Of a DNA stretch of 42,548 bases, positions 8,526-17,266 are shown piece after piece. The notes under the pieces are model-generated. The model saw only the letters and a list, made by a program, of their open reading frames with translations, did no database searches and was not told the origin of the DNA. Position 1 is the first letter of the stretch. The number at the start of each line of letters is the position of its first letter. Made by a program: the position numbers and the translations under genes. The stretch lies in contig JAHWJH010000005.1 of the NCBI GenBank assembly GCA_019348555.1, positions 1-42,548 of the forward strand. The letters are read 5' to 3'. This stretch comes from Actinomycetota bacterium. GTDB lineage: Bacteria > Actinomycetota > Acidimicrobiia > Acidimicrobiales > CADCSY01.

Positions 8526-9638
8526 CTAGCCGAGCTCGGCCACCAGCACGTCGAGGATGTCGGCGGAGGGGCTGCAGGCCGGAAGCGAAGGGCTCCGGCG
8601 GTAGGGCCCGGGATCGGCGAGGAAGGCCCGCTCCACGGCGGGGTCGTGGCCGGAGACCACCACGTTGGCCCCCACGCCGTCGGAGCGCTCGCTGCGCCGG
8701 CGCCACACCAGGGTCGGCACGCCGAGCAGGGCGCACTCCTCCTGGATGCTGCCGCCGTCGGTGACCACCAACGGTGCGGCGCGCAGCATGGCCACGAAGT
8801 CGTGGTGGGGCACCAGCGACGACAGCTCGACGCCGGCCGAGCGCAGCCGTTGCTCGTGGCCCCCCCGGCGGAGCGCCTCCCACGTGGGCCCGTGCACCAC
8901 GAAGCGCACCGGCACTCGGGCGACGAGCTCGACCACGGCGTCGACCAGGCGCTGCACCACCGGACGCTGGTACAGGTTCTCCACCCGGTGCATGGTGACC
9001 ACCGCCGGTCCCGTGCCGGGGAGGCCGTCGTCGCCGTTTCCGTCGCCTCCCGGGGCCGAGCGCACGGCGTCGACCGACGTGTTGGCCGAGCCCGCCACCA
9101 CCCGGCCCCGCACCCCCATGGCGGCCAGGTTGGCCACGGCCTGGGCGTCGGGGGCGAAGAGCAGGTCGGCCCGGCGCATGACGGCCAGACGGATCAGCTC
9201 CTCGGGGAAGGGGTGCAGCAGGTGGTGCGACCGCAGCCCCGCCTCCAGGTGGGCCACCCGCAGTCCGGCCCGGGAGGCCATGAGGGTGGCCAGCGCCGTG
9301 GTGGGGGTGTCGCCGTGCACCACGCAGATGCCGCCGGAGCCCCCGAACACCTCCCGGCGCAGGCGCGCCGGCGAGCCCAGGCGCAGGGCCAGTCGTGCCG
9401 CCCAGGCCAGCGCCTGAGGGAGCGACTCCACATCGGCGTCGCCGCCGAGCACGTGGTCGGGCGTGCGCACGCCGAGCTCCGCCCGCAAGCCGGCGGTGAG
9501 GCGGGCGTGCTGGCCCGAGTCGATCAACCGGTAGTCGACGCCACGACCGTCCATCAGCCGCAGCAGCGGGGCGGTCTTGATGTACTGGGCCTTGGTGCCG
9601 AGGAACACCTGCAGGCGCTCGTCGGTGGCGGACGTCAC
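8526..9638 (-). CDS. wecB: UDP-N-acetylglucosamine 2-epimerase (non-hydrolysing)
   Basis: LQVFLGTKAQYIKTAPLLRLM, VVHGDTPTTALATLMASRAGLRVAHLEAGLRS, FPEELIRLAVMRRADLLFAPDAQAVANL, VTDGGSIQEECALLGVPTLVWRRRSERSDG. Confidence 0.9.
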   Translation of the reverse strand: MTSATDERLQVFLGTKAQYIKTAPLLRLMDGRGVDYRLIDSGQHARLTAGLRAELGVRTPDHVLGGDADVESLPQALAWAARLALRLGSPARLRREVFGGSGGICVVHGDTPTTALATLMASRAGLRVAHLEAGLRSHHLLHPFPEELIRLAVMRRADLLFAPDAQAVANLAAMGVRGRVVAGSANTSVDAVRSAPGGDGNGDDGLPGTGPAVVTMHRVENLYQRPVVQRLVDAVVELVARVPVRFVVHGPTWEALRRGGHEQRLRSAGVELSSLVPHHDFVAMLRAAPLVVTDGGSIQEECALLGVPTLVWRRRSERSDGVGANVVVSGHDPAVERAFLADPGPYRRSPSLPACSPSADILDVLVAELG

Positions 9639-9647
9639 GGTCGCCGG

Positions 9648-9653
9648 AGTCTA
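9648..9653 (-). promoter_or_regulatory. TAGACT -10-like box, 9 nt before GTG 9638
   Basis: Minus strand TAGACTccggcgaccGTG. Confidence 0.45.
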
Positions 9654-9732
9654 CGGGTGCCCACCCGGGCCACCCGCCCGGAGCGGTGGCCCGATGAGGC
9701 CCGGTGCGGTTGTAACCTTTCGCCCGATCGCC

Positions 9733-10650
9733 ATGCCCACCAGTGACCCCACCGCGGCCGAGCTCGACGTCAGCGTCGTCCTGCCGGTCTACAACGAGCA
9801 GGGACACCTCTGCGACGAGATCGACCGCATCCGAGCCGGTCTCGACGCCTCGCCCTACAGCTACGAGATCGTGGTGGTCGACGACGGGTCGTCCGACGGG
9901 TCGTCGGAGTTGCTCGGCCAGATCGATGGGATCCGCCTGCTGCGCTTCGCCCAGAACCGGGGGACGGGGTCGGCCCGCAAGGCGGGGACCCGGGCGGCCC
10001 GGGGCCGGGTGGTCGTGTGGACCGACGCGGACATGACCTATCCCAACGGCGACATCGCCCTGCTGGTCAAAGAGCTCGACGGCGCCGACCAGGTGGTGGG
10101 GGCCCGCACCTCCGAGCAGGGCACCGCCAAGGCCCTGCGGGTGCCGGCCAAGTGGCTCATCCGGGCCCTGGCCAGCTACCTGACCAAGACGCCCATCCCC
10201 GACCTGAACTCGGGCTTCCGGGCCTTCCGGCGCAACGTGGCCCTGCAGTACCTGCACCTCCTGCCACCGGGGTTCTCGTGCGTCACGACCATCACCATGG
10301 CCTTCCTGGCCAACGGCTACTCGGTGCGCTACGTGCCGATCGACTACCGGGCTCGGGCCGGCACCTCGAAGTTCCACTGGTGGCTCGACACCAAGCGCTA
10401 CCTGGCCCAGATCGTGCGCCTGGTGCTCTCGTACAACCCGCTGCGGGTGTTCCTGCCCCTGGCCGGGGCGCTCTTCGGCCTCGGCCTGCTCAAGCTGGGC
10501 TACGACGCCGTCGACAAGGACTTCAGGCTGGCCACCAACACCCTGCTGATCTTCTTCGCTGCCTTCCAGCTCTTCGTGCTCGGTCTCCTGGCCGATCTGG
10601 TGGTGCGGGTGAGCAAGCCCGCCCACGAAGTGGAGCCCGCTTCACTCTGA
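9733..10650 (+). CDS. Family 2 glycosyltransferase (DPM-synthase-like, C-terminal TM segments)
   Basis: Start at internal ATG 9733 of ORF 9577..10650: DVSVVLPVYNEQGHLCDEIDRI, VVVDDGSSDGS, WTDADMTYPNGDI, DLNSGFRAFRR, FHWWLDTKRYLAQIVRL. Confidence 0.9.
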   Translation: MPTSDPTAAELDVSVVLPVYNEQGHLCDEIDRIRAGLDASPYSYEIVVVDDGSSDGSSELLGQIDGIRLLRFAQNRGTGSARKAGTRAARGRVVVWTDADMTYPNGDIALLVKELDGADQVVGARTSEQGTAKALRVPAKWLIRALASYLTKTPIPDLNSGFRAFRRNVALQYLHLLPPGFSCVTTITMAFLANGYSVRYVPIDYRARAGTSKFHWWLDTKRYLAQIVRLVLSYNPLRVFLPLAGALFGLGLLKLGYDAVDKDFRLATNTLLIFFAAFQLFVLGLLADLVVRVSKPAHEVEPASL

Positions 10651-10687
10651 ACCCCCCGAACCCCCCGAACCCCCCGGACCCCCCCGA
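10651..10687 (-). other. Predicted G-quadruplex motif made of a 9-nt tandem repeat
   Basis: Plus strand accccccga accccccga accccccgg acccccccga; minus strand has four G-tracts of 7,6,6,6 separated by 3-nt loops. Confidence 0.8.
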
Positions 10688-10701
10688 CCGGAGCGTCGCC
10701 G

Positions 10702-12504
10702 ATGCCCTCCTCCCGACCCGACAGCCGCCCGCGCCGGCGCCCCTGCTGGGGCTCGCCGGTGCTGGCCGTGGTCGTCGTCGCCGTGGTCGCCGCCCTGGTG
10801 GAGGCTCCCACCCCACCGACGCCCCTGACGCCGTCCACGGTGGCCTCCTCCGGCTCGGCGGCCACCGAGAGCCAACCGCTGGATGCCGACATCGGGCGCC
10901 AGGTGGCCGAGGGCATCGACGTCGCCGCCCAGAGGGTCGACGTGGCCCCCTTCGACGTGGTGGGGGTGAGCTGGGCCCCGGGGACGAGAGCGCCGGCACG
11001 GGTGCGGGTGCGCAAGGCCGGGACGTGGAGCGACTGGCACGAGCTCGAGACCGAAGGCGGCGACGCTCCCGACCCTGGTTCCCCCGAGGGCACCGTCGCC
11101 CGGGTGGTGAGCGCACCGGTGTGGGTCGACGGCGCCGACGGCTACGAGGTCGACGTGCCCGAGGGGGTGGGCGACGTGGCCGTGCACCTGGTGCGTGACC
11201 GGCCCGCCGCGGCGCCCGGCGAGGTGACGCTGGCGGCGTCGCCCCGCACCGCCTCGAAGGCGCCCGCCATCACGTCGCGGGCGTCGTGGTCAGCGCGCAC
11301 GCCCACGTCGGCCCCGACCGTCGCTCCGACGCTGAAGATGGCCTTCGTGCACCACACCGTCAGCACCAACGACTACACCGCCGCCGACGTGCCCGGCATG
11401 CTGCGCGGCATCCAGGCGTACCACATGGACGTCAACGGCTGGGACGACATGGGCTACAACTTCCTCGTCGACCGCTTCGGCGGCATCTGGGAGGGCCGGG
11501 CGGGCGGCACGACCCGCAACGTGGTGGGCGCCCACGCCGTCGGGTTCAACACCTCGTCGGTGGGCGTGGCCGTGCTCGGAGAGTTCACCACGGCCACGCC
11601 CACGTCGGCCTCGATCGGCGCCGTGGGCCGGCTGCTGGGGTGGCGGCTGAAGCTGGCCGGCGTCAACCCCGAGGGCCGCGCCTCCATGCCCGTCGCCGGC
11701 GGGACGAGGAGCTTCGCCGCCGTCTCCGGCCACCGCGACGCCGACGCCACCGCCTGCCCCGGCACCGAGCTCTACGCGCGGCTGTCCACGATCCGCGACC
11801 TGGCCGCCGGGGAGTCTGGCCCCGCTGCCAACCGGCCCATCGACACCGCCGTGGCGTGCCCGTCGGGACGGGTGCCCGAAGGGGGCTTCGTCGATGTGGG
11901 CTCGTCCAACGTCCACCACCGGGCCGTCGACTGCCTGGCGTGGTACGGGGTCACCGCCGGCGGGCCCGACGGCATGCCGCCCGATCGCTACGGGCCCGAG
12001 CTGCGGGTGCGGCGGGGGCAGATGGCGACGTTCATCGTCCGGACGCTCGAGCGCGTCGACCCCGCGCTGGTCGGCGTGGCCGAGGGCGAGTTCGCCTGCC
12101 CGTCCGATCCGGCGCTGGCGCTGCCTGTCGACCATCCCCACGCCGATGCCGTGCGTCGCCTCGCCCGGGCCGGGGTCGTCTCGGGCGGCGTGGGCGGGGC
12201 GCCGGCCGACTGCTTCGGACCCGAGGTCGAGGTGCGCCGCGACCAGATGGCGTCGTTCCTGCACGCCGCCCTGGAGCTGGCCACCGGCCAGCGCATCAGC
12301 TCCGACACCGACGCCTTCGACGACGACAAGGGGAGCCCGCACGAGCCCGCCATCGACGCCCTGTCGGGCCGGCGGGTGGTGGCCGGCACCGGGTTCCGCA
12401 CCTACGCCCCGTCGTCGCCGGTCAGGCGTGACCAGATGGCCTCCTTCCTGGCCCGCCAGCTCGGTGCCCTGGTCGACGCCGGCCTGGCCTCACCTCCACC
12501 CTGA
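10702..12504 (+). CDS. N-acetylmuramoyl-L-alanine amidase (PGRP/amidase_2-like) with C-terminal SLH repeats
   Basis: MAFVHHTVSTNDYTAADVPGMLRGIQAYHMDVNGWDDMGYNFLVDRFGGIWEGRAGG...VGAHAVGFNTSSVGVAVLGEF...GHRDADATACPG; then SLH-like VRRGQMATFIVRTLERV, VRRDQMASFLHAALELA, VRRDQMASFLARQLGAL. Confidence 0.93.
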   Translation: MPSSRPDSRPRRRPCWGSPVLAVVVVAVVAALVEAPTPPTPLTPSTVASSGSAATESQPLDADIGRQVAEGIDVAAQRVDVAPFDVVGVSWAPGTRAPARVRVRKAGTWSDWHELETEGGDAPDPGSPEGTVARVVSAPVWVDGADGYEVDVPEGVGDVAVHLVRDRPAAAPGEVTLAASPRTASKAPAITSRASWSARTPTSAPTVAPTLKMAFVHHTVSTNDYTAADVPGMLRGIQAYHMDVNGWDDMGYNFLVDRFGGIWEGRAGGTTRNVVGAHAVGFNTSSVGVAVLGEFTTATPTSASIGAVGRLLGWRLKLAGVNPEGRASMPVAGGTRSFAAVSGHRDADATACPGTELYARLSTIRDLAAGESGPAANRPIDTAVACPSGRVPEGGFVDVGSSNVHHRAVDCLAWYGVTAGGPDGMPPDRYGPELRVRRGQMATFIVRTLERVDPALVGVAEGEFACPSDPALALPVDHPHADAVRRLARAGVVSGGVGGAPADCFGPEVEVRRDQMASFLHAALELATGQRISSDTDAFDDDKGSPHEPAIDALSGRRVVAGTGFRTYAPSSPVRRDQMASFLARQLGALVDAGLASPPP

Positions 12505-12528
12505 GCCGCCCCTGCCCCAGCGGGCGGC
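12505..12528. terminator. Candidate bidirectional hairpin between convergent genes
   Basis: GCCGCCC-CTGCCCCAGC-GGGCGGC: 7-bp perfect arms, extendable by CTG/CAG, between stop codons at 12504 (+) and 12533 (-). No U-tract. Confidence 0.5.
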
Positions 12529-12532
12529 GGCG

Positions 12533-13486
12533 TCAGCGGCGGCGGGCCTCGGCCACGGCCACGGCCAGCCCGTCACGCACGAGGATGAGCAGCCGGAAGC
12601 CGGCGACGACCACCACCAGCTCGGCCACGCCGGCTCCGACTTCCTGGGTGGCGGCTCCGGCGCCGAGGAGGGCGGCCAGGGCCACTTCGAACACGCCGAG
12701 GCCCTGAGGGGCGAACACGGCGAGCATGCCGAGCACCCTGGTCACCAGGAACGCCCCGGCCACGCCCAGCACCCCGGGCAGGACGGCGGTCACGGCCGGG
12801 AACGCTCGGACGTAGGCCACGAACATCGCCGCCGAGCTGATCCAGAACAGGGCCAACCACCCCACGAGCCCGGCGAAGGCAGCCCAGCCGAGGCGGGGCC
12901 CGCCTCCCCCCCACCGCCGGCCCACGGCGTCGAGGGCCCGGTTGACCACCGGTGGCGAGCACGTCACCGCAGCCGCTCCCAGCCCGACCAGAGCCAACCA
13001 CCCCACCCCCGGCGGGAGGCCGCTGCTGACCAGCAGCAGCGCCGAGCCGAGCAGAAAGCCCACGACCACGCTGAGGCCGATCTCCAGCACCGACACCGCC
13101 GCCAGCGCCCGAGTGGACACCCCGTGGCGGCGCAGCAGGGCGCCACGGCCGACGGCGTACCACACGCTGCCGGGCAGGTAGCGGGCCAGCAGCGACCGGG
13201 CGGTGGCATCGAGCACCACTGGGAACGGCGCAGGGTCACCCAACGAGCGCAGCGCCAGGACCCATAGCCCCGAGCCGAGGCCCAGCTGCACGAAGCCGAG
13301 GGCGAGGGCGAGGGCCAGCGGGGCGAACCGGGCGCCGTCGAGGAGCGGGGCGACGCTGTGGCGCTGGTCCCACGCCAGCCAGCCGAGGGCGACGGCCACG
13401 CCTCCCAGGTAGGCGACGCGCACCACGGTGCGGAGGGTGCCGGACGTGTCGGGAAGGAGATGCCGGCGCCGGCCGGCGCCGGTCAC
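12533..13486 (-). CDS. Flippase-like membrane protein (lysylphosphatidylglycerol synthase TM / UPF0104-like)
   Basis: GTG start at 13486 overlapping upstream TGA (GTGA). ARSLLARYLPGSVWYAVGRGALLRRHGVSTRALAAVSVLEIGLSVVVGFLLG; FAPQGLGVFEVALAALL. Confidence 0.72.
   Translation of the reverse strand: MTGAGRRRHLLPDTSGTLRTVVRVAYLGGVAVALGWLAWDQRHSVAPLLDGARFAPLALALALGFVQLGLGSGLWVLALRSLGDPAPFPVVLDATARSLLARYLPGSVWYAVGRGALLRRHGVSTRALAAVSVLEIGLSVVVGFLLGSALLLVSSGLPPGVGWLALVGLGAAAVTCSPPVVNRALDAVGRRWGGGGPRLGWAAFAGLVGWLALFWISSAAMFVAYVRAFPAVTAVLPGVLGVAGAFLVTRVLGMLAVFAPQGLGVFEVALAALLGAGAATQEVGAGVAELVVVVAGFRLLILVRDGLAVAVAEARRR
13463..13482. repeat. 20-bp perfect palindrome
   Basis: CCGGCGCCGGCCGGCGCCGG is its own reverse complement; lies just after the GTG start of the 12533..13486 gene. 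Confidence 0.9.
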
Positions 13487-15135
13487 CGCAGCGAGGCGGT
13501 GGCGCCTCGCCGCTCTTCGCCCCAGCACCGGAGGAGCTCGCGCGCCACCCAACCGGCGACGCCGATGGTGACCACGCCGACGACGAAGACGGCGACCGGG
13601 GGCCAGGGCGAGAACGCCAGCATCGAGCGCAGACCTTCGAGCGACGCCCCTCCGATCCAGTACCGGCCCATGATCGCCCCGATGGCGAGCACCTGCATGG
13701 CCACCGCGCCGGCGAACGCCAGCAGTGGCAGCGCCGGCGTGCGCCGGCTGGTGACCTGGTCGAAGCCCACCGCCGCCACCATCACCAGCCCGACCAGGGC
13801 GGGGAACAGGTAGCGGCCCTGCGACACGAACGGGGTGCCCGTCTTGAGGTAGGCCCGGTAGGAGTTGACCGCCACCACCACCAGCAGGGCGGCGGCCGGG
13901 AACAGGAAGTAGGCGAGCCTGGCCCGCACGGCGCCGACCCGGCCGCGCACGAACGCCACCGTCACCCCGCCTGCCACCACCAGGGTGGCGACGGCGACGG
14001 CGACACCCGACAGCGCCACCTCGAACCACCCGAAGTTGCCCCAGAAGCTGCCGAAGAGCCGGTCGGCGAAGCTGGAGAGGAAGAACCCGGCGTCGGGCGT
14101 CACGGTCTCGGTGGCGGCGTCGCGCAGGCGCAGGCCGGGCTGCAGGCTGCCGTGCACGACCACGTTGCGGACCCACCACCAGCCTCCGATGACCGTGCCG
14201 AGTCCCGCCACCCACGCCAGCCTCCCCGCCCGTACGTCGCGCCGGTCCCGGGCCCCCGGCGACAGCAGATAGGCCCCCAGGATCCACGGGGCCAGGACCA
14301 GGGCGAAGGCCTTGGTGAGCAGGGCCAGGCCGATGACGATCCCGGTCAGGATCGCCGTCCGCCGGGAGAGATCGCCGGTCACGATCCGGGCGGCGAGGAG
14401 GAACAGCACCGCCGAGAGCACCACCAGCAGGGCGTCGTTGGTGACGACCGAGCCGATGTGGGTGAGCTGGGGAATGGCCACCATCAGCACGGCGGCGGTG
14501 AGCGACGTGCGGATCGGGCACCCGAGGCGCCGGGCGGTGGCCCACGCCAGCGCCGGCAGGCCTGCCACCAGAGCGACGTCGAGGAGGCGGAGGAGTCCGA
14601 CGGTGCGGTCGAACGACCACGGCCAGCCGGGGAAGGCAGCGTCGGCGAGGCTGAGCAGCGCCGCGCTCACGCCGTAGTACAGCGGCGGGTGCTGGGGCAT
14701 CTGGTTGGCCGCCTCGCTGGGCCGGTCGGGACCGGTCTCCTCGAAGCTGGGCCGGGCGTCGGGGGGAACGGCGTCGGCGGTGCCCACCGGGCGGCCACCG
14801 GCGTCGTAGGCGGGGGAGGTGTCGCGGGCGGCGAAGATGGGCGCCGACACGAACAGCTCGTCGTAGTCGGGGTAGGCGCCGGTGCGGGCCAGGTGACGGG
14901 CGAGGTCGACGTGAGCGTACTCGTCGGGTGCCCGGAAGATCGGGACGATCACGCTGTAGCAGAGCAACAGCAGCACGTGCAGGGCGGTGATCGCCCACAT
15001 CGCCCGGGGCACCGGCGGGCGCCGCTGCGACCGCGTCGGGGCGGCGGGGGCGAGAGGCCGGGTGGGTGCCGGCGCCAGCTCGGCGGCGGTCTCCTCGGGC
15101 CCAGACGGAGCGGGGGCGACGGCAACCTGCTCCAC
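13483..15135 (-). CDS. DUF2142-like polytopic membrane protein (probable GT-C-type)
   Basis: C-terminal part of ORF 13483..16239: MWAITALHVLLLLCYSVIVPIFRAPDEYAHVDLARHLARTGAYP...MPQHPPLYYGVSAALLSL...QLTHIGSVVTNDALLVVLSAVLFLLA. Start GTG 15135 chosen because a TAAGGT box lies 7 nt upstream. Confidence 0.75.
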   Translation of the reverse strand: MEQVAVAPAPSGPEETAAELAPAPTRPLAPAAPTRSQRRPPVPRAMWAITALHVLLLLCYSVIVPIFRAPDEYAHVDLARHLARTGAYPDYDELFVSAPIFAARDTSPAYDAGGRPVGTADAVPPDARPSFEETGPDRPSEAANQMPQHPPLYYGVSAALLSLADAAFPGWPWSFDRTVGLLRLLDVALVAGLPALAWATARRLGCPIRTSLTAAVLMVAIPQLTHIGSVVTNDALLVVLSAVLFLLAARIVTGDLSRRTAILTGIVIGLALLTKAFALVLAPWILGAYLLSPGARDRRDVRAGRLAWVAGLGTVIGGWWWVRNVVVHGSLQPGLRLRDAATETVTPDAGFFLSSFADRLFGSFWGNFGWFEVALSGVAVAVATLVVAGGVTVAFVRGRVGAVRARLAYFLFPAAALLVVVAVNSYRAYLKTGTPFVSQGRYLFPALVGLVMVAAVGFDQVTSRRTPALPLLAFAGAVAMQVLAIGAIMGRYWIGGASLEGLRSMLAFSPWPPVAVFVVGVVTIGVAGWVARELLRCWGEERRGATASLR

Positions 15136-15142
15136 CGGCGGC

Positions 15143-15148
15143 ACCTTA
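15143..15148 (-). promoter_or_regulatory. TAAGGT -10-like box, 7 nt before GTG 15135
   Basis: Minus strand ggTAAGGTgccgccgGTG. Confidence 0.45.
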
Positions 15149-15197
15149 CCGCCACCCCTCCGGCCCGACGCCCTCGCGGCGGGGGCGGGGCGGGGGC

Positions 15198-16118
15198 CTA
15201 CTCGACCAGCACCTCGCTGCTGCGGGGCCTGCGGTAGTGGACGACCAGCTCGGCGAGCAGGCCGAGCGACATGAGCTGCACGCCGACCACCACCAGCAAC
15301 ACGCCGATGAGCAGGGCGGGGCGCTGACCCACGGCGTTGCCGGCCAGCTTGGACACGCCCATCCACGCCAGCAGCACGGCGCCGAGCGTCCCGCTGAGCA
15401 GCCCGATCCCGCCGAAGAGGTGGAAGGGCCGGGCGGTGTAGGTGGTGAGGAACTTGACCGTCAACAGGTCGAGGAACCCCCGCCAGAACCGGGACCGGTC
15501 GAACTTCGAGGTGCCGTGGAGCCGGGCGTGATGGGCGACGTCGACCTCGGCGACGGTGAAGCCGGCCCAGGCGGCCAGCACCGGCACGTAGCGGTGCAGC
15601 TCGCCGTAGAGCTCGACGGCGTCGGCGACGCTCCGGGTCATGGCCTTGAGCCCGCTGTTGAAGTCGCGCCCGGCCACGCCCGTCACCCCGGCGGTGACCC
15701 GGTTGTAGAGCTTGGAGGTGTTGCGCTTGACCATCCGGTCGTGGCGTACCACCCGGCGCCCGGTCACCAGGTCGGCCCCCGCCGCCAAGGCGTCGAGCAG
15801 GGCGGGGATCTCTGCGGGATCGTCCTGGCCGTCGGCGTCCATGAGCACGACCACCTCGCCGTCGGTGTGGTCGAATCCGGCCTGGAGCGCGGTCGACTTG
15901 CCACAGTTGCGCCGGAGCCGCAGCGAGCGCACGCCGGGGTGTGCGTCGGACAGACGGCGCAGGAGCGAGCGGGTCTCGTCGGTGCTGCCGTCGTCGACCA
16001 CCACCACCTCGAAGGTGGTGCCCACGCCTTCCAGCACGGCCACGGTCCGGGGGACGATCTCCGCCAGGTTGGGGGCCTCGTCGTAGGCAGGCATGATCAC
16101 CGAGATGTGGGTGCCCAT
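15198..16118 (-). CDS. Family 2 glycosyltransferase with C-terminal TM segments (GtrB/DPM-like)
   Basis: MGTHISVIMPAYDEAPNLAEIVPRTVAVLEG, VVVDDGSTDETRSLL, LMDADGQDDPAEIPALL, DFNSGLKAMTRSV, FDRSRFWRGFLDLLTVKFL. AGAGG SD-like sequence before ATG 16118. Confidence 0.9.
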   Translation of the reverse strand: MGTHISVIMPAYDEAPNLAEIVPRTVAVLEGVGTTFEVVVVDDGSTDETRSLLRRLSDAHPGVRSLRLRRNCGKSTALQAGFDHTDGEVVVLMDADGQDDPAEIPALLDALAAGADLVTGRRVVRHDRMVKRNTSKLYNRVTAGVTGVAGRDFNSGLKAMTRSVADAVELYGELHRYVPVLAAWAGFTVAEVDVAHHARLHGTSKFDRSRFWRGFLDLLTVKFLTTYTARPFHLFGGIGLLSGTLGAVLLAWMGVSKLAGNAVGQRPALLIGVLLVVVGVQLMSLGLLAELVVHYRRPRSSEVLVE

Positions 16119-16198
16119 TGCCACCTCTGTCGTCGCTGCCCCGCCCGGGGGCCGAGGTTAGTGCGCTGAGCTCCGAAGCGACCGGCCGCACCGTCGCC

Positions 16199-17266
16199 GT
16201 GCACGTGGGCCAGTTGCTCCAGCCGGTGCCCGGCGGCATCGGCCGCTACGTCGTCCAGCTGGTGGCGGCCCTGCCCGGAGCCGGCGTGACGCCGGTGAGC
16301 TTCGCCACCGGTGCCCGTCCCCCCGGCGTCGACGGCGTCTACGTCGATCTCGGGCGACCGGCGGGGCCGGCGCGCTACGAGGCCTGGCACCGGCTGCGCC
16401 GCCCGGTGGTGCGGGTGCCCGGCCAGGTCCTCCACGCCCCCAGCCTGGCGGTGCCCCCACCGGGGCGCCGGCCGCTGGTGGTGACCGTGCACGACCTGGT
16501 GTTCCTCCACCACCCCGAGCTGCTGACCCCCCGAGGGGCGTCGTTCCACCGTCGCGGCCTCGACGTGGCGCGGCGGGAGGCGGCCGCGGTGGTGGTGCCG
16601 AGCGACTTCGGCCGCCATGAGCTGGTCCACGCCGGGTTCGACGCCGAGCGCGTGCACGTGGCCCCCCACGGTGTGACCCACTTCGGCCCGGCCATCGATC
16701 CCGCGGCCGGGGCGGCGCTGCTGGCTCGGCGTGGCGTGCGGCCGCCGTTCGTGCTGTTCGTCGGCACCATCGAGCCCCGCAAGGGCGTGCCCGAGCTGTT
16801 GGCGGCCCACGCCGCCCTTCGCGTCGCCCACCCCGACCTCGGCCTGGTGCTGGCCGGCCCCCGGGGATGGGGCCCGGCGCCTCCGCTGGCCGCCCCCGGG
16901 GTGGTGGCACTCGGCGGCGTCGATGACGTCACCCTCGAGGCGCTGTACGGTGCCGCGGTGGTCCTCGCCCTACCCAGTCACTACGAGGGCTTCGGGCTTC
17001 CCGTGGTGGAGGCCATGGCCAGGGGATGCCCGGTGGTGGTGTCCGACGCTGCCTGCCTGCCGGAGCTCGTCGGCGACGCCGGCGTGGTGGTCCCTTCAGG
17101 CGACGCCGACGCTCTCGCCGGCGCCCTGGAGCGCCTCGTCGGCGACGACGACCTGCGCTCGACGCACGCCGCCGCCGGCCGGACCCGGGCGGTGGCGTTC
17201 ACCTGGCCTGCCAGCGCCGCCGCCCACGCCGGCGCCTACGCCGCCGCCGTCGAGGCCTATCGATGA
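16199..17266 (+). CDS. GT4-type (GT-B fold) glycosyltransferase
   Basis: ORF 16118..17266. VHVGQLLQPVPGGIGRYVVQLVAAL, FVLFVGTIEPRKGVPELLAAHAAL, ALPSHYEGFGLPVVEAMARGCPVVVSDAACLPELVGDAGVVV. Start uncertain; the TTG at 16118 collides with the divergent gene start, GTG 16199 is plausible. Confidence 0.87.
   Translation: MHVGQLLQPVPGGIGRYVVQLVAALPGAGVTPVSFATGARPPGVDGVYVDLGRPAGPARYEAWHRLRRPVVRVPGQVLHAPSLAVPPPGRRPLVVTVHDLVFLHHPELLTPRGASFHRRGLDVARREAAAVVVPSDFGRHELVHAGFDAERVHVAPHGVTHFGPAIDPAAGAALLARRGVRPPFVLFVGTIEPRKGVPELLAAHAALRVAHPDLGLVLAGPRGWGPAPPLAAPGVVALGGVDDVTLEALYGAAVVLALPSHYEGFGLPVVEAMARGCPVVVSDAACLPELVGDAGVVVPSGDADALAGALERLVGDDDLRSTHAAAGRTRAVAFTWPASAAAHAGAYAAAVEAYR

Noticed and set aside
7055-8764. 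569-aa plus ORF rich in Arg/Pro/Ser
   Set aside because: Antisense or out-of-frame to csaB and the GH18-like gene; composition typical of spurious high-GC frames.
8485-10626. 713-aa minus ORF
   Set aside because: Shadow of the GT2 and wecB genes; repetitive His/Gly/Pro composition, no recognisable motif.
16118-16198. N-terminal 27 codons of the GT4 ORF from TTG 16118
   Set aside because: This start coincides with the first codon of the divergent GT2 gene, and homology-like sequence only begins at VHVGQLL.
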